Shown: positions 1-12,008, numbered from the stretch's first letter. The stretch is DNA of 64,000 bases from Thozetella sp. PMI_491 (GCA_021432635.1 MU270037.1:268047-332046); one strand, 5' to 3'. Program-made: numbers and translations. The notes: generated by a model not told the origin, from the letters alone.

Positions 1-1039
1 ACAAGCACTAGTCTTACTACAACCACCAGCCAGACGACGTCTAGCACCCAGACGACGAGCACCTCTCTTACAACAAGGACTAGTCTGACTAGTAGCACCA
101 CTCTTACCACTTCAAGCACAGGCACAACAACTACTACAACGTCTAGGACTCTCACAACGAGTACTACAACGTCCAGGACTCTCACAACGAGCACTACAAC
201 GTCCAAGACTGTCACAACGAGTACTACAACGTCCAAGACTCTTACAACGAGTACTACAACGTCCAGGACTCTCACAACGAGTACTATCTTAACAACCTCG
301 AGCACTGCCACAACAAATACTATAATCTCTAGTTTTTTCACCGCAACCACTACAACGTTAAGTCGATTCACGACGATTTCTAGTCCTACGACCAACACTA
401 TTCTCACCACGGAGACTGATTTCACTACGAAAACAGCGTTTACTACAGTCCCGAAAAAGGTGTCAACGGTCTATACTACCAGTACAATCTATGTCACCAG
501 CACGCAGACCTCAATGGTTACCTCGACCTCAACAGAGACGGAAACGGAAACGTCAACGATCTCTATTATCAAGAGGAAGACTTCAACCGTTACCTCGACC
601 TCAATAGAGACGGACACAGTCACTGCTACGGAAACGACAACGTAAGTTTCAGACCTTAGCTCCCGTGACCCCAGTCTATGGCTAACTGTGAAATTCCAGT
701 AAGACTTCTATTAAGAAAACCTTGACAACGACAATAACACCACCCCCTGCGACTGTCACGACTACTACTACTGCCACCCTCACAGTCAGCCCCAGCACAC
801 CAATGCTCGACGTTTTCACGTTGCCTTTCAATTCAGGCCTCAAGCAGACGCTATTGGGTGTATCCGGAGTTTGTATGAACCTGGGCCAGAACCCTTATCG
901 AAGCGGCAAGGCGAAACCCGGATTCACCTGCACCGTATTTGCCGGGCAAGATTGCAGTGGACAATCTGTCAAATTCGGCAACCGCCTTAAGAACTTCCCA
1001 GCAACCATGCTTAGTCCACTCAGCTGGAGGTGCAGCTAA
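1..1039 (+). CDS. Thr/Ser-rich repeat surface protein, 3' part (5' end outside window)
   Basis: The reading frame is open from base 1, so the start lies outside the window. About 210 residues of almost pure Thr/Ser come first, including five 10-residue tandem repeats, then TVTTT-like stretches. An intron at 642-699 (GTAAGT donor, GCTAAC branch, CAG acceptor) joins in frame to a last exon of about 113 residues ending with TAA at 1037-1039. The tail holds a compact domain with four cysteines (GVCMNLG, FTCTVFAGQDCSG, final WRCS) that resembles the small crystallin-like Cys domains of fungal secreted proteins. The Thr/Ser region would be heavily O-mannosylated, which fits a cell-wall or adhesin-like protein. 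No GPI signal is visible at the C-terminus. The function is inferred from composition; I do not recognise the gene. Confidence 0.72.
133..282 (+). repeat. Five tandem 30-bp coding repeats (TTTSRTLTTS)
   Basis: Five in-frame copies of a 30-bp unit lie head to tail at 133-162, 163-192, 193-222, 223-252 and 253-282. The encoded decamer varies only at residues 5 (Arg/Lys) and 7 (Leu/Val). Near-identity suggests recent slippage or unequal crossing-over, so copy number may vary between strains. Confidence 0.88.
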
Positions 1040-1860
1040 GTAAGACTACTAATTCGCCTTGACGGGCAGCATAGGGTAGGTATTCTCGGCGTGATATGGA
1101 CTACTAGGTGCCAGAGGGATGGAAGCGGGAAATTCTGTGTTTGTACTCGAGTCTACTATTATCGATAAAATGACCGCGAGACAGGAAGAAAAAGTCGGAA
1201 CAGGCAAGGAAGATGGGCTCCGTTCGCGTTGCACTGACAACAGTTATACAATGCCGACAGCATGAGCACCTTGGGGGGTTGGAGGGAGGACATCGTATTT
1301 ATCGTTGAATTTAGTCGAGTAGAAGGCTTAATTCGATATTTCTAGACCCACTCTGAGTCGCAGGAGCTAGACCTTGAGGTATTTGATGCGAGGTCTGCAC
1401 ATCGCAGCATGCGGTGTTTTGGACGCCGATCGAGGCCATTGACGTGGGCATTTGAATTCTTGTACCGTAGGCAAGTTGCAGGGCAGAGAGTCTAAACGGC
1501 GGAGGATGGAAAAGCCTAGCCAAGATAGGTACGCTGGTCGTATGTCTAAGAGCCTGGGAACCCACCTAGGTAGGCAGGTATATAGCGCCGGGGGTGGCGG
1601 GATATCCGTAAGACCACAGTGAGGTGGCTGTACGGAGTAAAGCAGAAGTTCTCTGTGCGGAGCTGCCATTTTGGGTTGGTAGGGGGTCTGAATTCGGCAT
1701 TGAATTCGGGCATGGCCGGTCTTGTTTTGGCACGGACCCCCCAATGAGCCCCGCGTTGACAGTTTCCTACAAAACGCGGTCCACGTAAGACTGATCAGTG
1801 TCGCAATCGACCATCACGCAGATATAGCGACCGGCCGGCCTCAACGTCCAACCTCGAGCA
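1040..1860. other. Intergenic, no gene recognised
   Basis: The short open frames here have no family pattern or splice structure. The stretch presumably holds the 3' UTR of the Thr-rich gene and the promoter of the hydrolase at 1861. Confidence 0.5.
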
Positions 1861-2718
1861 ATGGCAAACGCACCATCACTGTCTCCGCTGCTCACGAAGT
1901 ACCGAAAATTCTCCCTCGAGTCTGGGAACGCAATCCATCAGTGGCACACCGACACACCACGTGGTCTCCTGCTGTTGCAGCATGGCTTTGGGGAATACAC
2001 GGAGCGATATGTGCGGTCCAAGGCTGGCTTCATTCCGAAGCTGAATGCGAGTGGTTTTGAAGTCTGGGCTTTAGACCTTCAGGGGCATGGCGATTCGCCG
2101 GGAGACGGCTGCTTGATCAACGTGGAACTCGCAACCCAAGACCACGTCGAGCTTCGACGTCGAGCCGCTGCACAAGGACTGCCCCTGTTTCTCTTTGGCC
2201 ATTCTTTGGGTGGCTTGATAACGGCGGGTAGCGCTGTGCACGACCCCTTAGGAATTGCCGGGATCATTCTCTGCAGCCCCGGATTCCCTGCCCAGACTAC
2301 GCCGGTACTAGTCGAAATGGCTCTAAGGCTCCTGTCATGGCTTGTTCCTCATGCGCCCATCCCCAAAGCCCGAACTCCGGCGGACAGGCTGGTCCACAGC
2401 ACTGAGCAAGCACGATTAATCGAAGCCGATCCAAAGCTGCTAAAGGGACAAGTATCCTTCTTATCCGCCGCGACAGCTTTGCGGACATCGAAGATGGTAT
2501 GGGCGAGCTTAAAGCAGTGGCGTACACCGACTTTGGTCATCCACGGTACAGACGACATTACCATCGATCCCAAAACAAGTGCACATTTCGTAGAAATGAT
2601 TGCATCGTCTGACAAGACGCTTTATCTAGACGAAGGAGGCTATCACGATCTACTGTGCGATCGCAACTCCCAGAAGATTGTCGAGCTGATCTCCCAGTGG
2701 CTAAATGTGCGTCTATAA
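1861..2718 (+). CDS. Monoacylglycerol-lipase-like alpha/beta hydrolase
   Basis: A single-exon gene of 285 residues. It shows the Hydrolase_4 (serine aminopeptidase S33 / monoglyceride lipase) pattern: oxyanion-hole segment QHGFGEYTERY at 40-50, the LDLQGHGDS loop at 71-79, the nucleophile elbow GHSLGG with Ser115, the acid in HGTDD (Asp232) and the catalytic His262 in GGYHDLL. All three triad residues are present and the length is normal for the family, so the enzyme should be active, probably releasing fatty acid and glycerol from monoacylglycerols. There is no signal peptide, so it is likely cytosolic or lipid-droplet associated. The ATG at 1861 begins MANAPSL, about 30 residues before the fold; no better start lies upstream in frame. 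The true substrate could be another ester. Confidence 0.88.
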   Translation: MANAPSLSPLLTKYRKFSLESGNAIHQWHTDTPRGLLLLQHGFGEYTERYVRSKAGFIPKLNASGFEVWALDLQGHGDSPGDGCLINVELATQDHVELRRRAAAQGLPLFLFGHSLGGLITAGSAVHDPLGIAGIILCSPGFPAQTTPVLVEMALRLLSWLVPHAPIPKARTPADRLVHSTEQARLIEADPKLLKGQVSFLSAATALRTSKMVWASLKQWRTPTLVIHGTDDITIDPKTSAHFVEMIASSDKTLYLDEGGYHDLLCDRNSQKIVELISQWLNVRL

Positions 2719-4928
2719 GGCTGTATCAAACGAGGTCGGCAATGGATGAGGTAGCTATATTCGTTTTGGAGCGAGGCACTGTACGTCACGACGTGGACCG
2801 AAGAGGCATTCGCACACAATCGCTCCGTGGCGCAGTAGACACAGAAACTGCTAGACTTGAACTTATACTAAGCGATACGATCTGCATCAAGCCTGATGCT
2901 TGGATCTTCGAACGCAAATTTCCATGAACATTGTGCCCGAGCTGTCCAATATCAACTCCCAAGTGAGGCACCACTCTCAATCGCCGCACCTAGGTCTTGT
3001 TCATTTGTTTGGAGCCCCAAGCAAAGAAACCCCATCGCACACCATTTCTATCACGCTGTGCCTTCTTCCAGGCCTTCTCGTTGCCGTTTGGCGGCTTCAC
3101 ATACAGGCCATGAGGCCCTCTGGCCATCCCGGGGGGAGGGGGAGGTGGATCTGTCCAGCTGGACTTCTGCTAGTCGGCCAACTTTAGCATTAGCCTTCGA
3201 GAATGCGGCAGCAGGAGATGCAGGGCTCTAGATCCGATATCATACCTTGCGGCTAAAGAAACCCATGTGAAAAGACTAAAATAGAGAGTCCTAAAGGCCC
3301 GGCTTGGTCTTGTTTGTCGGCGGGACGAGTCAGCGCACTCCCTAGCTGTTTTCCGCGTGGCTCATACTCTCTGTACGAAGTTGACAATTCGAAGCCCTCC
3401 ACACGGCCCACTGTCAATTAGCTACTTTGGGCTGCAAGGACTTGCAACAATTATTTGTGCCGATATACGTTGGAGGTCACTCCGAGGTGCTCCAAAGCAT
3501 TCCAAGGATTACAACAAATGGTGCTCGGGAATTGCAGGGCGAATAGTGGCGGATTGGTGGTGGGAGGAAGGAAGAGCAGCTCCAGTTCTTCCCGCGACAC
3601 AGCCACGCCTCCACGTGACATAAGCCAAGATCGTGTCGTTTTTCTTACAGTGGGGTGTCATAAGTTTAAACACTCGCAGAGGTACTCCGTAGCATGGCTC
3701 GAGCGCTTTTGGCGCTAAGCCAGATATAGCGGCGTGTTTTGCGCCCCACTTGATCTCTATTAGCAGTTTGGCGATCTGAGTGCTACATCCTTCCTCAGTC
3801 ATCTCCAGTTAGACTAACTTCCACCTCTGATCCCGGAACCCCTCAATCTCCAGCACTAGGCCGTGGGGTTTAGATAATCGATATTTTTCGCTGTGGTCCT
3901 CCAAGGATATCCTCCAAGGAAGGCTGTCAGACAAAGCGAGTGCAATGGTGCATCTTCTGCTTCGTCATCGCCCTAGTAGCCGTCACCAACCTTTATGGAT
4001 ATCATTCGCTTTGTTTATTTAGCGGCTTCGGCTGAGAATCATGTCAGAGACATATTGGTCACCGCATCGTCGTATCAAGAGCCTTGCGTGGCACATCTAT
4101 AGAGCTCTGCACTGTTAGCCATGGCGGGCTTGAGGTGCCGCGTATAATTATGCTTCAAAGTCGCGCAGCAGACGGTTTCGGAAATATTCATGAGCTTCAT
4201 ACTCAGTATAAGTTTGCGGAGTTCGTATGGCGTACTTGATCGATTACCGCATCATCGGAAGTAGTATCTCGGGGTTTGGTCATCTCCGTAGCTTCTCCGT
4301 CGTCAGAATCTGTCGTCGGAACGACCCTTCTACTGTCAGAATGACCTTGGAACGGTGCGTGCGGTATATTTTTGGGCGATCACCGTTGCGCGTCGCCCTT
4401 TTTGAATGTGGTTGGATTTCACGTAGAAACCTTCAGCGGATGTTACAACGCAATCCTAGTTTAAATCCCGTTGCACGGAAAGAGTATAACAGAGCTTAGT
4501 GCTAATTCCTGAAGCACCTAATGTCGAGCCTCAGCCAGCGTATTCATGACAGTTTCTCGGGCTAGAATATCCTTGTAGTAACCAAAGTTCAGATTTTTCT
4601 TTCTTTCTCTCTTTTAAGCCGCAGTTGGAAGCATGCTGAAGCCACGATGGCATTTCGCCGTGTCGCAAGTTGCGACAAGCGGACTTGCGGACTTGCGGAC
4701 TTGCGGATTTGGAACATTCATCGCCGAAAAGGCATTTAAACGACAACTTCCCGACCCAATTGTAAATTTATGACGTGGACAACCTCGACATCTTGCCTAA
4801 TTATCGACCGCCCGGTTTGCCTTCAAAGGGGTTCATCTTTCTTCTCGGTACTTAGACAGTAACGAATTCAGCTCCGACTCCCTAGACAAACCACCGGGGC
4901 TTCGCAGACACTAGACTAAATTTTCAAC
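2719..4928. other. 2.2-kb intergenic region, no gene recognised
   Basis: Only short open frames (up to about 110 codons) without recognisable motifs or convincing splice signals. The one structured element is a small 8-bp tandem repeat at 4679-4710. The right end should carry the promoter of the MFS gene at 4929. Confidence 0.45.
4679..4710. repeat. 8-bp tandem repeat, four copies
   Basis: GCGGACTT occurs at 4679-4686, 4687-4694 and 4695-4702, followed by a fourth copy with one change (GCGGATTT) at 4703-4710. It lies about 220 bp upstream of the MFS start codon. Confidence 0.8.
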
Positions 4929-6646
4929 ATGTTGGGCCTTGATAAGGGCTCATTTTCTATACGGAAAAGTGATAAGAAGATCGGTCGCGTTGGAGAATTC
5001 GATTACCGTGCAACGCCCGCTCGGCCAACGAGAGAAGACGGCAGCGAATACCCCGACGGGTTTCGCTTTGCTTTTATATCCCTTGCTCTATGCTTGAGTG
5101 TCTTCTTAATGGCTCTTGATACCTCAATCCTCGCGACCGCAATACCAAAGATCACCGACGAGTTCAACAGCCTCGCGGATGTGGGATGGTATGGGAGCGG
5201 TCAGTCCGAAATGCCCCTGTCTCTGTACAACCCGCTCTAGTCAAGCTTACACGAGGCCCAGCATACCTTATCACAACGGGCGCAGTACAACTTCTTTTCG
5301 GCAAATTTTACTCTTTCTTTAGCGTAAAATGGGTCTTCTTAGGTGCCATCGGCATCTTCGAAGTCGGGTCGCTCATTTGCGGTATTGCTCCAAACTCCAT
5401 CACCTTGATCATCGGTCGCGCCATAGCCGGGCTCGGTGGCTCCGGTATATTCTCAGGTGCTATGATCATCTTAGCATACAGCGTTCCTCTCGAACGCCGG
5501 CCCTTATGGAGCAGCCTGATCACCTCCATGTATGGTATCGCGTCGGTGGGTGGCCCACTACTGGGAGGGGCCTTCACCGACCACCTTACCTGGCGCTGGT
5601 GTTTCTACATAAATCTACCCATTGGTGCCGCCGCTGTGGTTGTCATCTTGCTATTTTTCACCGATCCAGTGCGTCAGGTTAACTTCGGCCCGACAGACAG
5701 CTCCCTATTGCACAGGATCTCACAGTTCGACCCATTAGGAACCTTTCTCTTTATGCCGGCCATCATATGTCTTCTGCTCGCCCTCCAATGGGGAGGCACT
5801 GCATACCCGTGGCTGAACGGTCGGATCATCGCTCTTTTTCTCATCGCTGGTGCTTTGATGGCGGGCTTTATATTTATCCAATGGTGGGAGCAAGATCTCG
5901 CCACTGTCCCTCCAAGAATCATCAAGAAGCGCAGCATATGGTCCGCCGCCATCTTCACCTTCTGCGCAAATGCCGCTTTTCTCGGGTCACTCTACTATCT
6001 TCCTATTTGGTTCCAGGCGGTTAAACACGCCTCCGCCGTGGACTCTGGTCTGATGAACCTGGGAATGTTAGGTTCTATGATTGTATTCACCATGGTTGGT
6101 GGTGTTGGTGTTACGGCCTTGGGCTACTACGCACCATTTATGCTTATCTCCACAGTACTCTCAGCCATTGGCTTTGGCCTCATCAGCAAATTCAAGCCCG
6201 ACAGCAGCCAGGCTGAATGGATTGGGTACCAAGTCATCGCCGGAGCGGGCCTCGGGATGGGACTGATGCAGCCCTTGATGGCTGTACAGAATGTGCTGGA
6301 TATCAAGGATGTCCCCTCAGGAACAGCAGTGATAGTTTTCATGCAAACCTTAGGGGCGGCGCTATTTGTTAGCATCTGCCAAAACGTCTTCACTAATAAG
6401 CTGGTCGAGTATGTACAGGAGTATGTACCAGGACTAGATCCGATGGTTCTTCTGTTGACGGGAGCGACTAACATACAAAGCGTGGTTCCGGCGGATATGC
6501 TACAAAGCGTGGTGCTTGCGTACAACGACGCACTAGCCAAGACATTCCTTATCAGCGCGGTTCTGTCAGCAGTAACTGTTATTGGGAGTGTATCAATCGA
6601 GTGGAAGAGCATGAAGGACAAGAAAGCAGCCTTGACAGCAGCCTGA
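4929..6646 (+). CDS. MFS efflux transporter, DHA2 (14-TM) drug:H+ antiporter family
   Basis: Two exons, 4929-5199 and 5262-6646, separated by a 62-nt intron (GTCAGT donor, CAG acceptor). Splicing restores the conserved GWYGSAYLITTG join and gives 551 residues. A cytosolic N-terminus of about 50 residues leads into TM1 with the family signature [14 protein letters not shown]. Antiporter motif C follows ([18 protein letters not shown]), then many further hydrophobic segments consistent with 14 helices. The family exports toxic compounds and secondary metabolites across the plasma membrane. No biosynthetic gene cluster is apparent next to it, so the substrate is unknown. The gene looks intact. 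Confidence 0.9.
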
Positions 6647-7234
6647 GTTGTTACCTTTTTAATCCTCCCTCGCTCTCTTGTGTTATCGGCCACACAGAGA
6701 TGCAACACAATGCAAAGCACCAAGTACTCTATCGCCTTGAACGAAAAGCATGCCCTCTGATCTAATTACTTGGAAATTAACAAAAGGAATCTCATTTTTA
6801 TAGCTGTCTTCAAACCCAAAACTGAACAGGTGAAGTCTATTGTGTTGTTCTTGCAGGAGAAAAACTACGCAGATCGCTTGAGAATGAGATCACTAGAGCC
6901 AGGTTTTCATCCCTATACTGGCTTACTTCAGCTATCAAGGCTCATTACCTAAAGTGTTTAATAGCGCCTGATTACTAAGGCCCCTACGATGGTATGTTCG
7001 CTTAGCTCGGTGGCTAAATTAACTTTAAATTTCTCTCTATCTCAGTCACCTTATTCGATAGTCTTCCTACCTCATCGTGTCGACTAGAAGAAGTGAGGAA
7101 GCGAAGGTAGGGTGAAGTTCGACTCTTCAGATGTCGATACGATATGATATAACTGATTGATTACATCCGGTGAAACACCATGAACAAACACTATTTACAT
7201 AGATAACATGTTGAGTAGCTGAGGCATGCAATGT
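6647..7234. other. Intergenic, no gene recognised
   Basis: AT-rich in the second half. It should hold the 3' UTR of the MFS gene. No reading frame with recognisable content. Confidence 0.45.
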
Positions 7235-7507
7235 TTACCCAGAAGCGACTTCCAAAGCCCAGAACCCGCATTTGAATCGCGCCGCGATAGCCTGGACCGC
7301 GCCACGAGTAAGAATGCCGCCTGCAGGGATCAAAATTGTGGACATGGTGAGTAAGAGCATACATATAGAGAATAAAGAATAAGCATAGCCGTCACGAGTA
7401 AGGAAAGCTGCGTCAAAGAGTCTATGGGGCATGGGGGGCGAGCGGCAAACTCCACCAGATACAACAAAGCGACAAAGAATGTCAAACCCTATAATAACAT
7501 AAGTCAC
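7235..7507 (-). pseudogene. Possible RTA1-like membrane protein fragment
   Basis: A 90-codon minus-strand frame has a hydrophobic C-terminal part (TRDGYAYSLFSICMLLLTM followed by ILIPAGGIL). Its pattern resembles the last helix of RTA1-like lipid-translocating proteins, where a charged residue, an aromatic-rich segment, a Met-rich helix and an HPG-type turn occur in this order. The HPG turn is altered, and only about 170 bp separate it from the next gene, far too little for the other six helices. If the resemblance is real this is a truncated relic; it may also be chance. Confidence 0.22.
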
Positions 7508-7677
7508 GAAGAGAGGGAAAACTGGAAATTAGTTTTGTTAGACTTATCAACTTATCTGCGAGTATTTCCTACGTAAAACTTTTGCTCTTCTTCCATCAAT
7601 CTCTAGATCAAGTTACCCTCACTACCTCATCGCCATCTTGAATTCGTAGCTCTTCTGTCCTGAAGAGCTTTGCTCAA

Positions 7678-8998
7678 ATGGCAGGGGAGCAGAATAACAA
7701 TGGCCGGGATTCACCATTTGGAATAGGCCTACTTACTCCACAGAGCTCGCGGGGTTGGAGGCAATCCCGCCGGATGCTTTGCGTGCTGGCTGCTATCACG
7801 ATCATAGTCGTTAGCACCAGGCCCATGCTGAAGTATCGCGATGCACTGCATGAATTAAAGCTCAACACCCACTTCGAGCTCGAAGCACTCTCCGCAGAGC
7901 GAGCTGGAAATGAGACTCTAGGATTCCACAAAATATGGGTCATAAACTTCAAGAAGCGGTGGGACCGCGCCGATGCAATCGCATTACAATCATATATGTC
8001 CGGCATTGATATCGACGATTTTCCAGCTGTAGGGCCCGACATGATCAGCGATTCGGGCATGCCTCCCACCAGTTTGCCAGCTGTCCTGACGGTCGCAGAA
8101 CTCGGTTGCTACCGTGCACATGCCAATGTAAGCTATTCCTCAAGTAGCTGAGCCATGTCTGATCATAGCTGACAATTGGGTACAATAATTTTAGATATGG
8201 GCTAAAGTTATACGAGAGAAGCTACCCCCAGTGCTGATCCTCGAGTCGGATGCGGCATGGGATATTAACATTCGGCATATTATGTCGAACATGAACCGCT
8301 ACTTCCACGACTTTCTGCAGCAGACCAATTCGACCGCTGTTGCCAGTGGGAAATTTCGTCCTAACATCACTCATTCGGAAACACTGGAAGAAGGACTAAA
8401 TAAATCGCCACTAATCAGATATAACCCTGATGACCCCTGGCTCAGTGACCACTGGGACGTACTCTCTATAGGCCAGTGCTTTGAGACCCCTAACGGTGCT
8501 CCCGACATGACATATCCGGACCCATACGTCCCTCCATACAAGCGGTATAACGACTACTTGGCGGGCAATGAGCGTGTGATTCGTACCTCGGGTGGCTTCA
8601 CCTGCTTGACTGCCTATGCTGTCTCGCAAACGGGCGCGGCTAAGTTACTGTTACGGGGAGCTATCGATCTAAGTATCCCTGTTGATTTGATGATACGCCA
8701 AATGATTATGGATGGCGATCTGGTCTCCTACAGTGTTATGCCGACTATTATGGCGCAATGGGAGTACGCCCCTGATATTGGCATGCAGGCGCGTGGAGCC
8801 CAGAGTGATATTCGGGGCGGCGAGGTTCAAGCTCTTGCCAAGGACGCATCCATGCCAGGCTGGGACAAAATTAGAAAAACGAAAAGTGTATGGGTTACAA
8901 AGTGGCACCACCCCGATGTCGCTTTTCAGAACATGGGGCTCCAAGTGGTTTGGGAGAAGGTCTTAGGGAAAGCGGCTTTGTACCAGATGAAACAATGA
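7678..8998 (+). CDS. Glycosyltransferase family 25 type II membrane protein
   Basis: Exons 7678-8127 and 8195-8998 are joined across a 67-nt intron (GTAAGC to TTTTAG), giving 417 residues. The protein has a short cytosolic tail, a single membrane anchor at about residues 34-47 and a lumenal domain. That domain opens with IWVINFKKRWDRADAI, the GT25 start (family: LINL..R.dR). It contains the predicted metal/nucleotide-sugar site LILESDAAWD (family: ILEDDa) just after the intron. The first acidic pair is Glu-Ser rather than Glu-Asp, a conservative departure. GT25 enzymes act in the secretory pathway on glycoproteins or wall glycans; the acceptor is unknown. The ATG lies about 33 residues before the anchor, normal for Golgi type II proteins. 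Confidence 0.85.
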
Positions 8999-9222
8999 AA
9001 ACTCTCAAATCAATAAGAAAGAAGATATATTCGAGGCGTATACTTATTGATTCTTACTAAGACTAATAAAGATAATAATTAGACTTGTGCATGCTTTGTG
9101 TTTAGCTTTGCAGGCTGGATAGATTGCGGATTTGGTGGGAGCGCCGAATACCTAACTTCGCTTTCGGTCCTTTCGGGGGCGCCAAAAGGAGAAGTTCAGT
9201 AAGTCCAGTTCCAGCTAGGTTC

Positions 9223-10761
9223 TCAATAGATATATCGAAACGATCGCCGTGCATTATCCGCTAGACGTTCTCTCTGCGTCCCATGAGGGGACATTGGTTT
9301 CCTTCGGAAAGCTTCTCCTTCTGTTTGTCTACTTTTCATGGCCTTGCTATTTCTATAGCCATAAAGAATGCGAAGAATAATGGCGGCAACAAAAGCCGCA
9401 CCGGATGCCGCCAAGTTAAGAGCCTTCGCTGTTAACATTTGAGATGATTCTAGGTCCAAGAATGACTGCGATGGAATTGCGTTAGGGAAAGTAAACCCTA
9501 TGACGATCACAGCATTGACAATTATCCTCTTGGTATAGCCTACTGTGTTGCTTCCAGCAAAGGCAAAGACTAGGGCCATGGGGGTCGGACCAAAGTTGAA
9601 TAAATACAGCCCAGCGAAGATGCTTGGTTGGCCGCCGTCGTAGAAAGACAGCAATCCAGCTCCGATCATTGTCGGAACCGTTAAGGCACAGATCCCCAAC
9701 CACCGTGGAACGTCTTTCCGAGTAACAAAGGTGCTAGAAAGAGTGCCTATGAGGCATACCACACCGGATGGCATGGTTAACAGAGCGGACTGCTTCGGGG
9801 TGTAGCCGAGAGCGAGAATGAGCAATTGCGAGTAGTTTCCCATGAAACCGCCAGGAACAGTGATAACGAGCCCAAGGAAGGCCAAAAGCCATGTTTGGGT
9901 ATCCGCAAAGGCCTCGCCGACCGACGCGAGTTGAAACTTCTCTGGCCCGCTGCCCGCTCGGTCCCCGGGAAGTGACATTCGAATCGCATACTTCTCTTCC
10001 TCGCGTAGGAAAAAGGCGGAATTGATGTCTTCTGGAAGCCATGCGATGATAGAAATGCCGACCAAAACGGTGAAAATGCCCACAGCGACAAACATGATCC
10101 GCCAAGCTGGGAAGGGGCCGACTGTCGAGCTGTCTTGGCTGGCAAACGAGATGAAACTCCCAACTATCTGCGCGACGCCAAGGCCGCAATACCATGCGCC
10201 CATACGCGGAGTAGCCCTCTGATTTGTGTACCATTGGGATGTGATCAGCACTAATGCCGGCGTTGTTACAGCCTCAGAACAACCGAGAAGTGTGCGAATA
10301 ACGAGCAGGTCTCTGAAGCTGCTGACAGCAGGTGTGCAGCAGGTAACAACCCCCCAGCATACGACGTTCAGGCCAAGCACTTTTGCGGCAGGGAATCGAT
10401 GGAGAAAATAGGCTTGAGGGATCTGAGCCGTGCCATATCCGATGTAGAATACGGTTGTAATCCACGAGACCTGGTCGTCAGCCAGAGGGACAGATTGTTG
10501 AAGGCCCATGCTGGTGGCATAGTTGACTATGTTGTTGTTCAGAATCGACAGAAAGTAGCACAAGAACATGAGCGGCAGGGTCCGTCGATCTATCTTGTGG
10601 TAGAGGCGGGAAAGGAGTCCTGGTTCTAGCTCTTCGTTGACTACGGCATCGTGCGCAGCATTTAGTAGGAACTGATCGATGACCTTGGGTTCCATGATGG
10701 GGGCTTGTGGCAAATGAAGCGATCCTGCTCGTAATAGCCACTCTGCGAGGTAGAGAGACAT
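9223..10761 (-). CDS. MFS permease, anion:cation symporter (DAL5/allantoate permease) family
   Basis: An uninterrupted frame of 512 residues. Family features are DRRTLPLMFLCYFLSILN at the first helix, a WITTVFYIGY segment in helix 2, LLGCSEAVTTPALVLITSQWY in the 4-5 region, a PEDINSAFFL loop before the central EEE.. segment, and GYTKRIIVNA in helix 10-11. The usual GNIIGPQ motif after helix 11 is changed to a divergent FPNAIPSQSF. Members import organic anions such as allantoate, nicotinate, pantothenate or vitamins. A second in-frame ATG at 10695 (MEPKVIDQFL) is an equally good start and would leave about 42 residues before helix 1. The lack of introns is unusual beside the five-exon relative at 53889-55667. 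Confidence 0.87.
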   Translation of the reverse strand: MSLYLAEWLLRAGSLHLPQAPIMEPKVIDQFLLNAAHDAVVNEELEPGLLSRLYHKIDRRTLPLMFLCYFLSILNNNIVNYATSMGLQQSVPLADDQVSWITTVFYIGYGTAQIPQAYFLHRFPAAKVLGLNVVCWGVVTCCTPAVSSFRDLLVIRTLLGCSEAVTTPALVLITSQWYTNQRATPRMGAWYCGLGVAQIVGSFISFASQDSSTVGPFPAWRIMFVAVGIFTVLVGISIIAWLPEDINSAFFLREEEKYAIRMSLPGDRAGSGPEKFQLASVGEAFADTQTWLLAFLGLVITVPGGFMGNYSQLLILALGYTPKQSALLTMPSGVVCLIGTLSSTFVTRKDVPRWLGICALTVPTMIGAGLLSFYDGGQPSIFAGLYLFNFGPTPMALVFAFAGSNTVGYTKRIIVNAVIVIGFTFPNAIPSQSFLDLESSQMLTAKALNLAASGAAFVAAIILRILYGYRNSKAMKSRQTEGEAFRRKPMSPHGTQRERLADNARRSFRYIY

Positions 10762-12008
10762 AGATTTCGGGAAGATGTTATGTGTGCATCCTTTTTATGG
10801 CATGGTCATCGCTTAAAGGCGGGTGCGTCAGGTAGCACGACAGGGAAGCGCCGAGGATACAAGCCTCCGCCCTGGATTTTGGCGCTAATGTCTCAGGGGT
10901 GGGGCCTGCTGCTCCCAAGACTTTAATAGCACTCCTCTCCTTCAATGACAGCCTGGTCATGAGACCTGTTTGCAAGCTGCTGGGGACATTCGCTTAATAT
11001 GAGGAAAGGCACAGCCAGATTGGCAAATGCTCGATCGGATCGACTAGCAACCTCCTTCCTCGCCGATATTGCCGCCGGGCTGTTGGTTTGTTTGGCCGTG
11101 TCAGCTCGAGAAGCTTGGCCATATGTAATGAACCATGCTTTTGCCTTCTTACTGGAATCGTTGAGACACGCGGGGCTTGGCTATTAAGGGAATATGACCC
11201 GGTTGTGCCAGTACCCAGCCTATGACGCCTATCTCCCGGCCCTGGAAAGCCTATTCGCCGGCCAGTCTCACCGACCCAGCCACCTGCGGGAGGTTTCGGA
11301 AACATGTGGCGGTCTACATTCACTAGTTTCTCTGCTGGTGGTGATGATTTCCATCAATTCATTCGCCGTTACCAGGACAGGTAGCGGACAGCAACAGGCA
11401 GCGATTGTCGCTCTTACGCAGACCTTCCGTATTGCGACCCTACTGATTACTCAATTGCAGCTATTATCACAATACCACTCTTAGAGGAGCCTTGGACGTT
11501 ATATTAGGCAAAGTGTGTGATACAACTTGCGCCTCGCGTGTCGTCCAACTTTCATTCTCCGGGGCATAGTGCATCGGAACATGACAGGAAAGTATAAAGT
11601 CTGGCCGAAAAAGTGCCACATCAGCTTCCTGTGTCTTGGGGAAGGCTGGCCTGATCTTCTAGTACTCTGCAAGAACTTGAGAAGTAATTGGACGTCTGTC
11701 TCCCAGTGGCGTCGCCGATCTAGCAGGAGGAAGATTTAGATCTCGTCAATGTACCAGATCGTAAGTCAGAGCTGGAGATGTCTTAATGAACGCTTACAGC
11801 TTTTAAGAAGTAGCTAGCGGAGAAAGACATAGTTTCAAAGTTTTCCACACATGTGCGCACGCCAATATGAGCGACGTCACAGAAAGAATAAATATTCACT
11901 GCCAGAAAGCAAGCAGTTTTGAGGCAAACAACGCAGCACTGTCTAGGATCACTAGCATTCGTCTGCCATCCCTTTAAAAGGCCCCACCCTTGAGCTGGAT
12001 GCCTTAGC
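10762..12008. other. Intergenic, no gene recognised
   Basis: About 1.2 kb with short unrelated open frames on both strands. The left end is the promoter side of the minus-strand permease. Nothing else could be supported. Confidence 0.45.

Noticed and set aside
6127-6723. Long minus-strand frame of 198 codons
   Set aside because: It is the antisense shadow of the MFS gene exon; no family motif.
6970-7030. tRNA-like string near TTCGCTTAGCTCGGTGGCTAA
   Set aside because: No cloverleaf with matching acceptor stem or T-loop could be drawn.
9734-10234. Minus-strand overlapping frame of 166 codons
   Set aside because: Shifted-frame shadow of the permease gene.
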